Both the position numbers and the translations under genes were made by a program. Under the pieces are notes generated by a model. The model was not told where the DNA came from and made no database searches. It saw nothing but the letters and a program-made list of their open reading frames with translations. From Leuctra nigra (lineage: Eukaryota > Arthropoda > Insecta > Plecoptera > Leuctridae), in contig OW203768.1 of the NCBI GenBank assembly GCA_934045905.1, forward strand, positions 30,161,060-30,225,059: DNA of 64,000 nt, in the 5' to 3' direction. Positions 35,891 to 46,804 of this stretch are shown here, piece after piece. Within the stretch, counting starts at the first letter, position 1. Each line of letters opens with the position of its first letter.

Positions 35891-37021
35891 ATGTCTTCCA
35901 AGAGTCTCCTAGTCTTCCTACTGCTGATGCTCACAGTCTGCTGTCGCGGTTTTGTCATCCCACAATCATGCAACATGATATCAGACATGAACCACAGCGT
36001 CTTGTTTTGTGTCAACATCAACGACTTCTCTGCAGCCACTGCCGGATTCACTCCTGAAGAACTAAATAAAGTCAATCTCGTGACCATCCGCTACAGCAAG
36101 AATGTTACACTTAGAAGTGGAGACTTGGATATAACTAAATACACAAATCTTGAAAACTTTGAACTTATTCTGAGCAGCCTAACTGATATCAACGCAGAAC
36201 CATTGATCGGACTTAATAAGTTACACTATCTTAATTACGAGAGAAATAATCTAACGACTGTAAACGCCAAAGCGTTTGCAGGATTGGACTCGTTGGAGTC
36301 TCTACATCTCAATGAAAACCAAATCGCGACTTTGAATCCTGGAGCATTTCATGGTCTCAATAAGCTCAAAGCTTTGAGTCTTGATATTAATTTACTAACG
36401 GCGATCGACGAACTTTCTTTCAGCGGTTTGGAGAATTTAACTTACCTGTCTTTGGCTTCGAATAAGATTAGAAGTATTCATTCCCGGGCCTTCCGAAATA
36501 ATCCCGGATTAACTGTACTGAAGCTTGATCAAAATAAATTAGAATCTCTGGACATTGGGCTATTTGCATCGAATTTTAAATTGTATCAACTGAATCTTGG
36601 AGAAAATGATATGGAAAATCTATCAAATTTCCCACTAGCATCGCCGTCCCTTCGTGTTTTGACTTTGGAATCTTGCAACATTAAAACTATTCCTGATGGA
36701 TATTTCAACCAGTTGCCACATTTGCAGTTGTTGAATCTTAACTCGAACAAAATCAGAGAATTTGGTTTGAGCGTATTCCCTTCGTCTTCTGGATTACGTC
36801 ATATTCTTCTTGACAACAATAAGCTAACGTCTTTCAGTGTCGACAGCTTTGCTCTGTTTCTCCGAGTCGTTGAGAAGTACCAGGAGAGTTTCGCCAAACC
36901 ACCAGTCTCTCTGCGTAGCAATGCTTGGAACTGTACAACCAGTGACATGGTAGAGCTTCGAGAGCATTATCAGAATAACACCCTTTTCAACTTCGACGGT
37001 ACTTTTAACTGCGTTGATTGA
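35891..37021 (+). CDS. Secreted leucine-rich-repeat protein
   Basis: 376 residues from the ATG at 35891. An earlier in-frame ATG (35876) lies before a good splice acceptor (TTGATTACAG ending 35888), so 35891 is preferred. Residues ~1-20 (SLLVFLLLMLTVCC core) form a signal peptide. A cysteine pair near residues 26-41 suggests a degenerate LRR N-cap. About ten LRRs of the LxxLxLxxNxLxxL type follow (for example LESLHLNENQIATLNPGAF, LTYLSLASNKIRSIHSRAF). The C-terminus has a WNC...FNC cysteine pair like an LRR C-cap and no transmembrane segment, so it is predicted extracellular. Several NxT/S glycosylation sites. Such proteins usually bind other proteins; the ligand is unknown. The exon is uninterrupted to the stop. 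Whether a 5' exon (for example 30135) exists is open. Confidence 0.88.
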   Translation: MSSKSLLVFLLLMLTVCCRGFVIPQSCNMISDMNHSVLFCVNINDFSAATAGFTPEELNKVNLVTIRYSKNVTLRSGDLDITKYTNLENFELILSSLTDINAEPLIGLNKLHYLNYERNNLTTVNAKAFAGLDSLESLHLNENQIATLNPGAFHGLNKLKALSLDINLLTAIDELSFSGLENLTYLSLASNKIRSIHSRAFRNNPGLTVLKLDQNKLESLDIGLFASNFKLYQLNLGENDMENLSNFPLASPSLRVLTLESCNIKTIPDGYFNQLPHLQLLNLNSNKIREFGLSVFPSSSGLRHILLDNNKLTSFSVDSFALFLRVVEKYQESFAKPPVSLRSNAWNCTTSDMVELREHYQNNTLFNFDGTFNCVD

Positions 37022-37269
37022 GTGTACAATTTAAACCCTTGAAATCAGTTACCTAATTGATTAAAGAAAATGTTTGAAACACAATTTCTAAGAACAATTC
37101 TTTTCCCATCACTCTTATCCCAAAGGGAAAGACCCAGATTCAGCTATCCGTTCAGACTGTTTTTCAATTTTCCAGTCTTCGATTTTTGGTTTTAGCTTAC
37201 ATCGTTCTTCTTACTTGCATCATTTCCTTATTTTCTTAGAAATAGTCGTAAGTTGCACACTTTTGGAAT
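37022..37269. other. 3' flank of the LRR gene
   Basis: AT-rich, no clear AATAAA signal close to the stop. ATTAAA occurs at ~37060 and could serve as a variant polyadenylation signal. Confidence 0.35.
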
Positions 37270-37697
37270 TATGTTACCTTAGAGGAATTAGTGTGACCAC
37301 ACTAACTGGAATCGTTTTATCGATCATAATCAAATTTGGCATGGTTATTGGGACTAACATTATAAATGTTTTTGACACTTTAATACAAATCTGTAATTAA
37401 CTTCAAGAGTTGTATATCTATTTCAAAACAAACACAAAAATCTTGTAAAATAAAACCAATTTCCTAAGGACTAAACACAAACTATTTTTATTGAATCATT
37501 TATAATAAATCTCAATATTTCAGTCACTTACTGCAACCTTCATCAGGAGAAATTAATTAACAATTATATATCTGACATAACATAGAAAAATTGAAAGGAA
37601 AAAAAGACAAATTAGAAAATTTCATTGGGCCTACCAAGTGTCAAAGATGTTTTTACAAAAAATAATTAAAAATTCCATCAGTGTCAAATCGAATCTA

Positions 37698-39152
37698 TTA
37701 TGATCTTCCATTCCTTCCTTTCCATCTTCTCATGACTTGCTCTTGAATCGTACTCAGCCAAATGCTGTCAATTTCACAGCTTGGTTGACTTATGATATAT
37801 AAGCCTTCTCCCTTCATCACTGTCATCGTCGCCGCCTCCTTATACTTTCTTCTGCCCCACCTCTCTTCTTTCCACAGCTTACCTATTTCTTCCCATTCAA
37901 TGTCTATGCCTTCTCTCTTCATCACTGTCATCGTCGCCGCCTCCTTATACTTTCTTCTGCCCCACCTCTCTTCTTTCCACAGCTTACCTATTTCTTCCCA
38001 TTCAATGTCTATGCCTTCTCCCTTCATCACTGTCATCGTCGCCGCCTCCTTATACTTTCTTCTGCCCCACCTCTCTTCTTTCCACAGCTTACCTATTTCT
38101 TCCCATTCAATGTCTATGCCTTCTCCCTTCATCACTGCCATCGTCGCCGCCTCCTTATACTTTCTCCTGCCCCACCTCTCTTCTTTCCACAGCTTACCTA
38201 TTTCTTCCCATTCAATGTCTATGCCTTCTCCCTTCATCACTGCCATCGTCGCCGCCTCCTTATACTTTCTCCTGCCCCACCTCTCTTCTTTCCACAGCTT
38301 ACCTATTTCTTCCCATTCGATGTCTATGCCTTCTCTCTTCATCACTGCCATCGTCGCCGCCTCCTTATACTTTCTTCTGCCCCATCTCTCTTCTTTCCAC
38401 AACCTACCTATTTCTTCCCATTCAATGTCTATGCCTTCTCCCTTCATCACTGCCATCGTCGCCGCCTCCTTATACTTTCTTCTGCCCCACCTCTCTTCTT
38501 TCCACAGCTTACCTATTTCTTCCCATTCAATGTCTATGCCTTCTCTCTTCATCACTGCCATCGTCGCCGCCTCCTTATACTTTCTCCTGCCCCACCTCTC
38601 TTCTTTCCACAGCTTACCTATTTCTTCCCATTCAATGTCTATGCCTTCTCCCTTCATCACTGCCATCGTCGCCGCCTCCTTATACTTTCTCCTGCCCCAC
38701 CTCTCTTCTTTCCACAGCTTACCTATTTCTTCCCATTCGATGTCATGGAATGATACTAGGGAGTGTTCCACTAGTAGGGAACTAACCTGGTTGTCAAGTG
38801 GATTCGTCCTTCTTTTCCTCCAATTAGCTCTGTGTTCTTTTACTCTCACTGACACCGGTCTCTTTGTCTCACCAACATAAACTCCCTCACATTCACATCC
38901 AATCGTATATACCCATGCCTTCTCTTCTTGCATCTCGTTCTTTGGCTTGACGTTCATTAATAAGCTCTTCAGAGTAGTCCCAGAACTGAATGTTGTTCTA
39001 ATGTTTACTTTCTCAAGAATCCTTTTTACTACTTCTGACAAATTTGGAAAATATTGTAAAGATATTGTGTTTAATGGATCGTCTTTTCTCTCATTCCTGC
39101 TAACGTTCCTCGAGAAAACATTGTTTATGAATCTATTAGGATATCCATTCAT
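37698..39152 (-). pseudogene. Penelope-like GIY-YIG endonuclease region with nine in-frame 35-residue repeats
   Basis: 484-codon open frame. Residues ~1-70 match the linker after the PLE reverse transcriptase (NGYPNRFINNVFSRN). Residues ~80-115 contain the GIY-YIG core (VYTIGCECEGVYVGETKRP, VKEHR), then EHSLVSFHDIEWEEIG. From there a 35-residue unit (DIEWEEIGKLWKEERWGRR then KYKEAATMAVMKGEG) is repeated nine times before a short C-terminal tail. In related elements this sequence occurs once and its RRKYKEA helix carries the likely metal-binding Glu. The family cuts target DNA for insertion. Here the 5' half is missing, so the ORF is probably not expressed in its original context, yet every repeat stays open. 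Confidence 0.82.
37800..38745. repeat. 105-bp minisatellite, nine units
   Basis: Unit boundaries recur every 105 bases, a multiple of three (CCTTCTCCCTTCATCACTG at the unit start, ATTTCTTCCCATTCAATGTC near the unit end). Units differ at only a few positions (GTCATC/GCCATC, CTTCTG/CTCCTG, CCC/CTC), so amplification is recent. The long plus-strand frame across it is the mirror image of the endonuclease frame. Confidence 0.92.
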
Positions 39153-40674
39153 TTTGAAAACTTTTTGTAAATATTAAATTTTTTTTATTTCGCCTCACTT
39201 GTTGAACAGTGTGTCTCAGCCCTGTTGATTAGGCATTTCATTGTCCCAGCCTTAAACATTTTATGGTGGTTTGAATGTACTGGTAAGTATGTGTTGGTTT
39301 GCGATATACTTCAGTTATAAGCTTATCGAGATGTCTGATGACATGATAATCTAAGAAAGGTATTCTCCCATTGATTGATCCCAAAGAAGGAAAATGTAAG
39401 TTATTAATAAACACAAAAATGTCGGTAAAATGTCAATGTCAAAATGTAGTACATAATTTTTTTGTTATCACTGCTCTTTGATGAATGAGTTAGATATGGT
39501 AAGATTATCTTCAAATGAGTTCTCAAGGCCTGTTTCACACATCTTGATCGCATGCAATGCGAAGGCTCGCTGATCAACGCGTTACACAGTATGTTATATT
39601 ATTACAGATATATCTAGTGGAGCGGTCGCTCCACCCAGCCAAGTCGTACCGTACACTCACAGTCACTCAACATACCGTAAATGCCTACATAAACTGAGGA
39701 GCAGACCAACTACACTGTTAGCACAAAGTGTTTTACTTTCACACGTTTTTAACCAAAAGCGTGTGCATCATATTTGAAGATGCATTGAAACATCTTAAAT
39801 GAAAACGTTTGAATTTTCAGTGGCTTTCTCTTTTAAGCATTTGAAATATTCAGTGGTCACAAAACATCTTACTTTTTTAAGATGCCAAATGCATCTGAAT
39901 AAAATACAGGGGAAATGCTGGGAAGAGGATGATCTTTCTGTAAAAAAATGTATGTAAGTAAATATTACACAAGTTTATTGATTGACAATGCATTACAAGT
40001 AATAACGGTACCTACGTCAGTCAATTGTACAATGCATAATAATAGAATAATACAATAAATGCATACTCTTGTAATAAAATTAATTCATTATAAAAAATAC
40101 AAGTTAATTCGTGTAAAATATTTTTTGTTTATTAAAAAATATGTAAAATAATAAGAGATAAATGCTTTTTACTAGAAAATCCTAGTAAATACTAGGATTT
40201 AATGAAAACAACTTTTAAAAGGGTGATGATTAATGTCTAATATTGAGACTTCAAAAAATTACTTTAACATTTTAAACTATTTTTAAATAAGCCCGCCCCC
40301 CCCTCCCTCTCCTTTTTGTGTGCACACAAAAATTAATTGAATGAACGAGGTCAGGAGTTAAATTTCTCAACAAAAAAGATAGCACAATTTCAAACAGTAA
40401 AATAAAAAATAACAAAATAGAAGTGACAAAAACACGTGACCTAGAGACTCGAATATTTTAACAATGTACCTACATATAATATAGAGGATTGAACTTATCT
40501 TTATTATTTACACAAAAGTGGCATGATCAACACTCTTCCACAAAGTCCCTAATTGGGACTTACCTGTGGATTATATACCCACATTATATTTAAAATCAGC
40601 TAAACAGATCTTTACCTAATGTATTAAATATTAATTAATATTTGTGTACACTTGGCAAAATAAAAAATGATTGG

Positions 40675-40845
40675 TGATCAAGTTTGAATGACTCAATACG
40701 AATCAAAGCTTGTTATTATCATTGAAATGAGAGGTCACCTACTAGAGAGAGACAAGGAGATCGCTTGGACTCCCTTCTGATCTAACATTCAGTCAATCAG
40801 ATTTATTGAGTGATCATTTTTAGTTGTGCCAAGTGTACCACAAAG
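40675..40845. repeat. Dispersed repeat D, copy 2, inside the CACTG transposon
   Basis: Shares TTGTTATNATCANTGAAATGA and GAGGTCACCTA with 28930-29140, plus GATCNCTTGGACT, TCAATCAGAT and GCCAAGTGTAC. Function unknown. Confidence 0.6.
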
Positions 40846-40971
40846 AAAGGAAATAGGGGATGTCAAAATTATAAGCTACTTTCATGTGCATGCATACAAT
40901 TACCAAAATGCTACAGTACCGTCAAAAGTCCGGTCGTTGGTACTTGATACATACGGCACCGCCACTACAGT

Positions 40972-41185
40972 TCAGAAACACGGAGTTCGCTTGTGGATGT
41001 CTTCTGCTAGGATGAGTTGAAAGTCGAAGGCAGTGAATTGTTGAGACCTTTCTTCCTGAATGTTGTTCACGGCAACCGATCTTCTATTCCCGAGGAGTCC
41101 TCGATTAGTAATGTCTGTTGGCGAGCGGTCAAACGTAGCGACTGACACGTCTCCGAAACCTATGCGGAGCTGCCTCCCACCAAAC
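40972..41185 (-). CDS. Candidate 3' exon inside the CACTG transposon
   Basis: Minus strand: acceptor TTAATTTCCAG (ending 41186) then an open frame of 71 codons to TGA at 40972, with compositionally protein-like sequence (FGGRQLRIGFGDVSVATF...). No family recognised. It may be an alternative or following exon of the gene that starts at 42303. I could not find a good donor to join them. Confidence 0.25.
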
Positions 41186-41965
41186 CTGGAAATTAAATTG
41201 TGATTTATTTCTAATAATAATAAATGTTTAATTTCTATAAGGTACCTAGAACATTTAAAATATGACATTTTACAAGTTTGAAAGTGTAGATATAATTAAT
41301 TTTAAATATATCTGAAACTCGTGTATCGTTCTATCACTCAGTATTAAATTTGTTAATCAGTTAAAAGCTAGAAAATAAAGACAGAGGCAACTTATTCATC
41401 TCGAACAAAATATAAACTCATCAAATAGTACCTACATGGTAGGCTACTTCATCAATTTTATTTTTATCAGAAAAAAAATATATAACATTATATTTTTAAC
41501 TTATTATACTGGAGAAAATGGATTTTTAGTATAAAAGTATCCAGATAATTTTAAATTATTGCTTCAATAAACAAACATTATTATAAAAAGTAGAATAACT
41601 GACAAAAGTATTCATCATAGCTCCAAAGCAATGTTTGCAAACAATCCTAGTATTATTTTTTTAATTTTAATTTTTTTTTTATATATTTTTTTTAATTTCG
41701 ATTTGTTAAAATATTTTTGTAAACATTACCAAGTTACATGGAATGACCCAGATACCGTAACAAAAGCCGAGATTCAAAACACCGAGTAAATAATAAGTAG
41801 CTACCGATTATTGAACGTAGGTACCTACACCGTACCGCCGAGTAAAAAATAAGCCGAGCAGATTCAGAACATCAATATCAATTTTAGTAGGAAGTTAACT
41901 TGTAGGTACTTACTTGCATGAATGATCATGTAGCACAGCTAGTGGATCTCAGCAGTCACAGAATT

Positions 41966-42303
41966 TCAGCAGCGACAGTAGAATCGCGGTGTGTCTGATA
42001 GGTGACGACTATTTCCCATCCCGATGAAGCTGATTGAGACTCGTTGAGTCGTTGCGACATTAAAATCGGTTGGAGATTGTACCGAGCCAATGTGTCGAGT
42101 AATGATCTTGACGATGGAGTACACTACCTCTAGATCAAACAGAGTAAACATAACTATTAGTTCAATACAAATAAACGAATGAAAATGATTTGCCACATTC
42201 AATAATGTTAGGTAAATGTAAAAGTTGGGTTCGTTCGGACAAAACACTCACCTGAATCTTTTAGCTGCAGTTTTAGACGCATCTCAAGTACTATTCTCTT
42301 CAT
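41966..42303 (-). CDS. Candidate two-exon small gene inside the CACTG transposon
   Basis: Exon 1 42252-42303: ATG, 17 codons plus one base (MKRIVLEMRLKLQLKDS), ending at the strong donor CAG|GTGAGT. Exon 2 41966-42129: acceptor GATCTAG| then EVVYSIVKIITRHIGS..., ending TGA. The phases match and the joined product is 71 residues with no recognised domain. Upstream (42304-42480) is GC-richer than the rest of the element. It could be a captured host gene fragment or an element-encoded accessory protein. Support is only splice signals and open frame. Confidence 0.33.
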
Positions 42304-43177
42304 TGACAAAAATGAAACACTGATCACACAGGTAATACACAATTACACGCGAACAAGTGTAGTACTTGATACAACTGATCATAAACTCACTCCACACAAA
42401 GCCAAGTGACGCCAGTGACCGTGGTTCGACCACTGACTCGACTCCGGGATGACGGTTTGGTGGCTTGGGTCATGTGATCCGTATCTCATAGATGATTGGC
42501 TGAGAAAACATCACGCCATTTGAAATAACGTTTGACATCTTACATGTTATTACAAAGAGAAACATCTGAAATACGTCAAACATTTGAATCAACAGAAATT
42601 CAAATGGTTTGAAAGTAAGATGTATCTGAATATTATAAATGTCTTAATTTTCAAAGACGGCATTTCATTTTAAAACATTTATTTTAAAATGGTCAATTTT
42701 TTCAGATGCGAATTTCAAACACTTTTGCGACCGGCACAGAAGCAAACAACTGAACGTCTTAGTTTTCACACGTTTTTCGAGCAGTCAGATATGTCTTAAA
42801 CAGAAAAGTAAAACACTTTGTTCTAACAGTGTACTTTTACTGTAAGCAACAACATAGCATTTTCGGCCTACTGGATCTCAAAATTGAAAAATCTTACATT
42901 GTTGCGAAATATCTTAATTTCGAGCTATAGCCCACCCCACCCCATATACCAATTTTGGGAACAACAGGTTATGCAATTTACGAGCTAGAGGGCCGTGAAA
43001 ACAGTGTAATTACATCACTTTCTGATTCTGAAGATGATGATATCAGGAAACCCTGTTGACAGCGCCACAGCCTAAACGGCTTAACCGATCGATCTGACAT
43101 TTTTACCACATATGCACTTTTGGCGTCTGATGATACCTTGCCCTTACGAATTTTTTGTGCCGCCATTTTGAAACCGG

Positions 43178-44204
43178 TTTTACCTACACAAGAGCAGCAA
43201 CTCATGCACAGTGTGACGTCATCACTTTCCATATTATAATCGCGTCAGTTCAAACGACATGCATGTTGTCACAGCATCTCTAATCTTGGTTCTCATAAGA
43301 CTTTGATGAGTGTTGTGAGTTAACATGTCGCCTCCTGTGCTTACGTAAACACACACTCGAAAACCTGTGATCAAAGTTGACGAAGTTTCCATCGTCACAA
43401 TGAGAGAGTACTCGACTCTTGTCATATCAAGAGATAGAGGTCTCAACAACAAATCAACCCCATTCTGTTGTCAGCGAAATCTTGATCGAGCATCGGGCAA
43501 GGGAGAAGGAGCAAAACTACTATAAGTATTCAGAGGAGTTTCACAACTTACATAAGTTTTAAATGTTTGATAAAACAAAAATATTCAATTATTGTTTCCG
43601 AAGGACTCCAAACGTCCTAGTGAGATAAAGTTGAGTGGTTACACAGTGTTTAGTAATTAGCGAAGTGTGTAGCTTGAATGTTAACTTTTGCGTTCACTTA
43701 TACCTATATTATAACTATTAGAAATTAGTCTATAATTTTAATATTCCAATTAAAATTATAAACGAACTAAATCAAAATGAAATTAAAACTTTTACCTAAT
43801 ATTTTTAAGAAAGAAAGTATTTAATTTTACAACAACTAACGTTTGTCCCAGACTCAGCCATAACCCAAATCCTTCCAATTCCATCAAATGTGCTATAATA
43901 AACTTTCAACAATGACACCGTGAACACAATGTGAACTGGCTCTTATCCCTTGCGGGGGCAATAAAACTAACATCAAGTAATTCGCGATACTTTCAGTGTA
44001 GCGGGGACAAGATCTAATCTGGCAATCTCTCAGACAGTTTCCAGGAATCCACAATCTCATCGAGAACACTTATATCACACAGAAGCTGATATTGTCACGT
44101 TTCTTTCAACAAAATACTTTGCCAAGAATAACTGTATGACTGAGATAAATGTCAAATGACAACAATATCTTTCTGAACATTTTTTTGATAGTTTTTGGGT
44201 AGTG
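43178..44204. other. Unassigned stretch
   Basis: No gene or repeat recognised. It starts where copy A6 is truncated, so ~43178 is a rearrangement or insertion boundary. Confidence 0.5.
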
Positions 44205-45346
44205 TGAAGAGTTTTTTAATCGATTTTTATCAATATCTTTTACCAATGTAATTGTTAACAAAATAAGGCTTTGTACGAGTATTCAGAACATTTCAATGAA
44301 AATAATTCCATAGCTTGTAATGGTTTATGAGATTTGCTTTGTCCTACATACGTTTAGTGCCCAAAAATTAGTAAAATTATGGCTCTAAACATCTGTTGGA
44401 CAAAATAAAACTATAATAACTTATTCCAAACTATGACATTATTTTCATTGAACTGATCTGAATACTCGTACAAAGCCCTATTTTGTTAACAAATACATTG
44501 GTAAAAGACATTGATAAAAACAGGGACCCGAACCTTTATGAATAAAGGTTCTGGTTCCGGTTCCGGTTCCACAATTTTATTTTATAAAGTTTCGGGTTCC
44601 GGTTCCGGTTCTGAAACAAATATTCTTAAAGGTTCGGTTCCGGTTCCGGTTCCTGCATAGAGGTTCCGGGTTCCGGTTCCGGTTCTAAAATTTTAAATCA
44701 AACTATGATAAAACTTCAGTATTACCAATGTCAAATTTAATGGAAATATTGGATTTGGATTTTCCTATGAATACAAGCACAGGTGTAGGCAGTGTCTGTA
44801 TAAAATTCACAGGATGGTGCGCAGAGTAAATATCAGAGGAGACAGTATATAGTGGCTGCAATTTTCTCCATGAGACAACGTAAACATTCATTTTTCCTGA
44901 ACTATCATATTCAAATTGTCAGCAATGCAGTTCTCATCGCAGTAGTCAGATTCAAAAATTGAAAACTCGAGCAGCGTTTGCATAATGAAGAATTATTATT
45001 TCTTATCAAGAATTAAAAATTTCTACAAAAAATACAGTTTGGAAATTTTATCAAAAAATAAACTTTATACAACTTTGTGAATAATATTATATCCAAGTGA
45101 TATACATGATTTTTTTTATTAAAAGAAGGAACCTTAAAGAACCTTTAAGAACCTTTAAGAACCTAATTGATTATAAAGGTTCGGGTTCCGGTTCCGGTTC
45201 TTTGGGAAACAAGTATAACGGTTCCGGTTCCGGTTCTGGTTCCGAAATTATAAAGGTTCATACCGGTTCTAGGTTCCGGTTCCGGTTCCGGTTCGGGTCC
45301 CTGGATAAAAATCGATTAAAAAACTCTTCAAGGCCACGCTCACTGC
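44205..45346. mobile_element. Palindromic MITE E, copy 1, interrupted by a hAT element
   Basis: Arms GAAGAGTTTTTTAATCGATT...GTACGAGTATTCAG (44205-44290) mirror CTGAATACTCGTAC... (44455-44520) continuing after the insert as ATCGATTAAAAAACTCTTC (45311-45329). A second copy lies at 58209-58540 without the insert, which confirms the empty site. Confidence 0.8.
44521..45303. mobile_element. hAT-type element with GATAAAAA duplication and GGTTCC hexamer arrays
   Basis: TIRs CAGGGACCCGAACC / GGTTCGGGTCCCTG. Exact 8-bp duplications GATAAAAA at 44513-44520 and 45304-45311, validated by the uninterrupted E copy near 58500. Inside both ends are multiple runs of the hexamer GGTTCC (44550-44690 and 45178-45295). 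No transposase; the Gly-Ser repeat ORF is a translation of the hexamers. Confidence 0.93.
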
Positions 45347-46804
45347 TCAGCCCTCTTACAACAGCATCCATCTTGATTATAACCTTCTAAAATGACAGTT
45401 GAGTCAGTCACATATAGTAAGCATTGGTTTGAGACACCCGAGTGATAATATTATAAGCTGCATACGGTGTTTTGATCGTGTGTCTCTATTCCTTCCTATA
45501 ATTTCACACCTTAATTTCTCCAAGGATAATTTACCATGACTTACTGTGTTTACTGTGATAATAGTCTTGATACCTGAGGCCGTATTCTAGAACTTTTAAA
45601 TTCCCAAATCTGATGGTATTCAATTTCATTCAATGTTAATCCTTATGGCCGTGACCGGATTCCATCAGAATGGAATAGAGCTCCTTTATACCAAGAACAC
45701 CCGATCGAGGAACCTTATGATCAGATTATCATTGACGAGCGAGTTTTTAATGTACTATCATTACAAAAGTATTGGTTTTTAAAGTGGAGATTTTGCATAC
45801 GTATGGGACGTTACAGATGTCAGTGTAAATAGTTGAATTTGCACTTGGAATTTATATATTCGAAGAGTACAGGAAAAGAACGCTATGAGTCACATCTGGA
45901 TGAAACTAAAATAAACGAAGTTTTATGTTGAAACTTATATCGATCTTCCATACAGATCGATCGATTGCTTTTTTCAAGACTATGTAGCAGTATTTTATAC
46001 AAACCGGGGGAATGTTTTGAAAGCTCATAAAAATCACTGCAAGATTACACCTTAAACTCATTATTTCAAAAAATTGACTCATATCTTTGTTCCCATTACC
46101 CTTCAATTGGCATTCTTTTAATTACGAACGATTTTATTTTCAATTATGCAACATGGAATTAAAAGTATCAGTCATCTTCATGGTATTTAAATGTGAAAGA
46201 ACTATCAACAAAACCAACTATCAAATTATGAATCATATAAAAAGAATATTCTAACGTTATAGTGACATCAAAGCTGTATTCTAAATCCTCTGAAACGTAT
46301 GAATATGAAAGTGTAACCCCCTCTGCCATGACCTCCTTCCTGCTTCGCATCGGCTGTAAATCGCCGAGGAATGAATATAAAACTGTTCTCTGACGGCACT
46401 CGTGTGAGCCCCTCTCGCTTGGCTGATTCATATGCCCCACGTCGTGCCCCGCAGATGAGAAATAGCCGCCCACGCAGCCACAGCTAGACAAACGAAACAT
46501 TATTTAATTTACCTTTAGTGTAATTAGACGGAATATTTAAACCCTAGCGCGCTAAAATGTATTTTATTTATGAGTTGAACTTTCTTCTTCAAATATTTAA
46601 TGTTATAGTCCGTTCCGTGCTAACGTGGTAGTAGAAATATGCTGTTATACTTCGATAACGTATAAGTGTATTTCCAATATCGCATAGGTTCGACTTGGAT
46701 TTGAAGGACAGCTTTAAGTGCTAGGAGTTACTTGACATCTGGGAGCATTCAAAATAATTGTTTTGCTGAACAATTAGCTTTCTTTTCACATTAATTGCTA
46801 CTAT
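45347..46804. other. Unassigned stretch with one GC-richer patch
   Basis: 46310-46495 is GC-richer and open in more than one minus-strand frame (a 110-codon frame at 46168-46500). A TTTGTCTAG acceptor-like site precedes it on the minus strand. No domain recognised, so it is not called as a gene. The rest has no feature. Confidence 0.45.

Larger units (their letters stand above)
37442..39408 (-). mobile_element. 5'-truncated Penelope-like element with a 12-bp target duplication
   Basis: AAACACAAAAAT is present at 37430-37441 and 39409-39420, giving a 12-bp target-site duplication. Minus-strand order: reverse-transcriptase C-terminal sequence (GRIPFLDYHVIRHLDK and TEVYRKPTHTYQYI, ~39250-39400), a frame change, then the GIY-YIG endonuclease ORF (39152-37698) and a 3' tail. 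The tail has TCCTGATGAAGGTTGCAGTA, a motif common downstream of such ORFs. The element lacks its 5' RT domain and is dead. Confidence 0.85.
37270..39597 (+). mobile_element. Family B fragment split by a Penelope-like insertion
   Basis: Left part 37270-37441 (ACCACACTAACTGGAATCG, GGCATGGTTATTGGGACTAA, TACAAATCTGTAATTAACTT) and right part 39409-39597 (GTCGGTAAAATGTCAATGTC, GAAGGCTCGCTGATCAACGC, GTTACACAGT) join into one B 3' half. The final CTAG is lost. The insertion between them is 37442-39408. Confidence 0.65.
39713..42831. mobile_element. 3.1-kb DNA transposon with CACTG termini
   Basis: The ends CACTGTTAGCACAAAGTG and CACTGTTAGAACAAAGTG (inverted) continue as TTTTACTTT, giving TIRs of ~27 bases. 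TA lies on each side, fitting a TA target duplication when compared with uninterrupted family A copies. Subterminal regions repeat short motifs such as AAACGTTTGA, CACACGTTTT and ACATCTTA. CACTG ends with subterminal motifs suggest the CMC/EnSpm group; TA would also fit Tc1/mariner. No transposase is recognised; a small spliced gene may be present on the minus strand (41966-42303). Confidence 0.7.
39613..43177 (-). mobile_element. Family A element, copy A6, split by a CACTG-ended transposon
   Basis: 3' end TCTAGTGGAGCGGTCGCTCC at 39613; resumes at 42832 with TACTTTTACTGTAAGCAACA and runs to ~43177 (GCCGCCATTTTGAAACCGG) where it is truncated. Other A copies (27180, 34610) show the uninterrupted sequence, which identifies the insertion point. 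Confidence 0.75.

Noticed and set aside
37792..38880. 362-codon plus-strand ORF (Ser/Leu-rich repeats)
   Set aside because: It is the antisense mirror of the 105-bp repeats in the Penelope-like endonuclease; only the minus frame joins a known domain.
45097..45390. Gly-Ser repeat protein
   Set aside because: Translation of GGTTCC hexamers inside a hAT element with proven ends.
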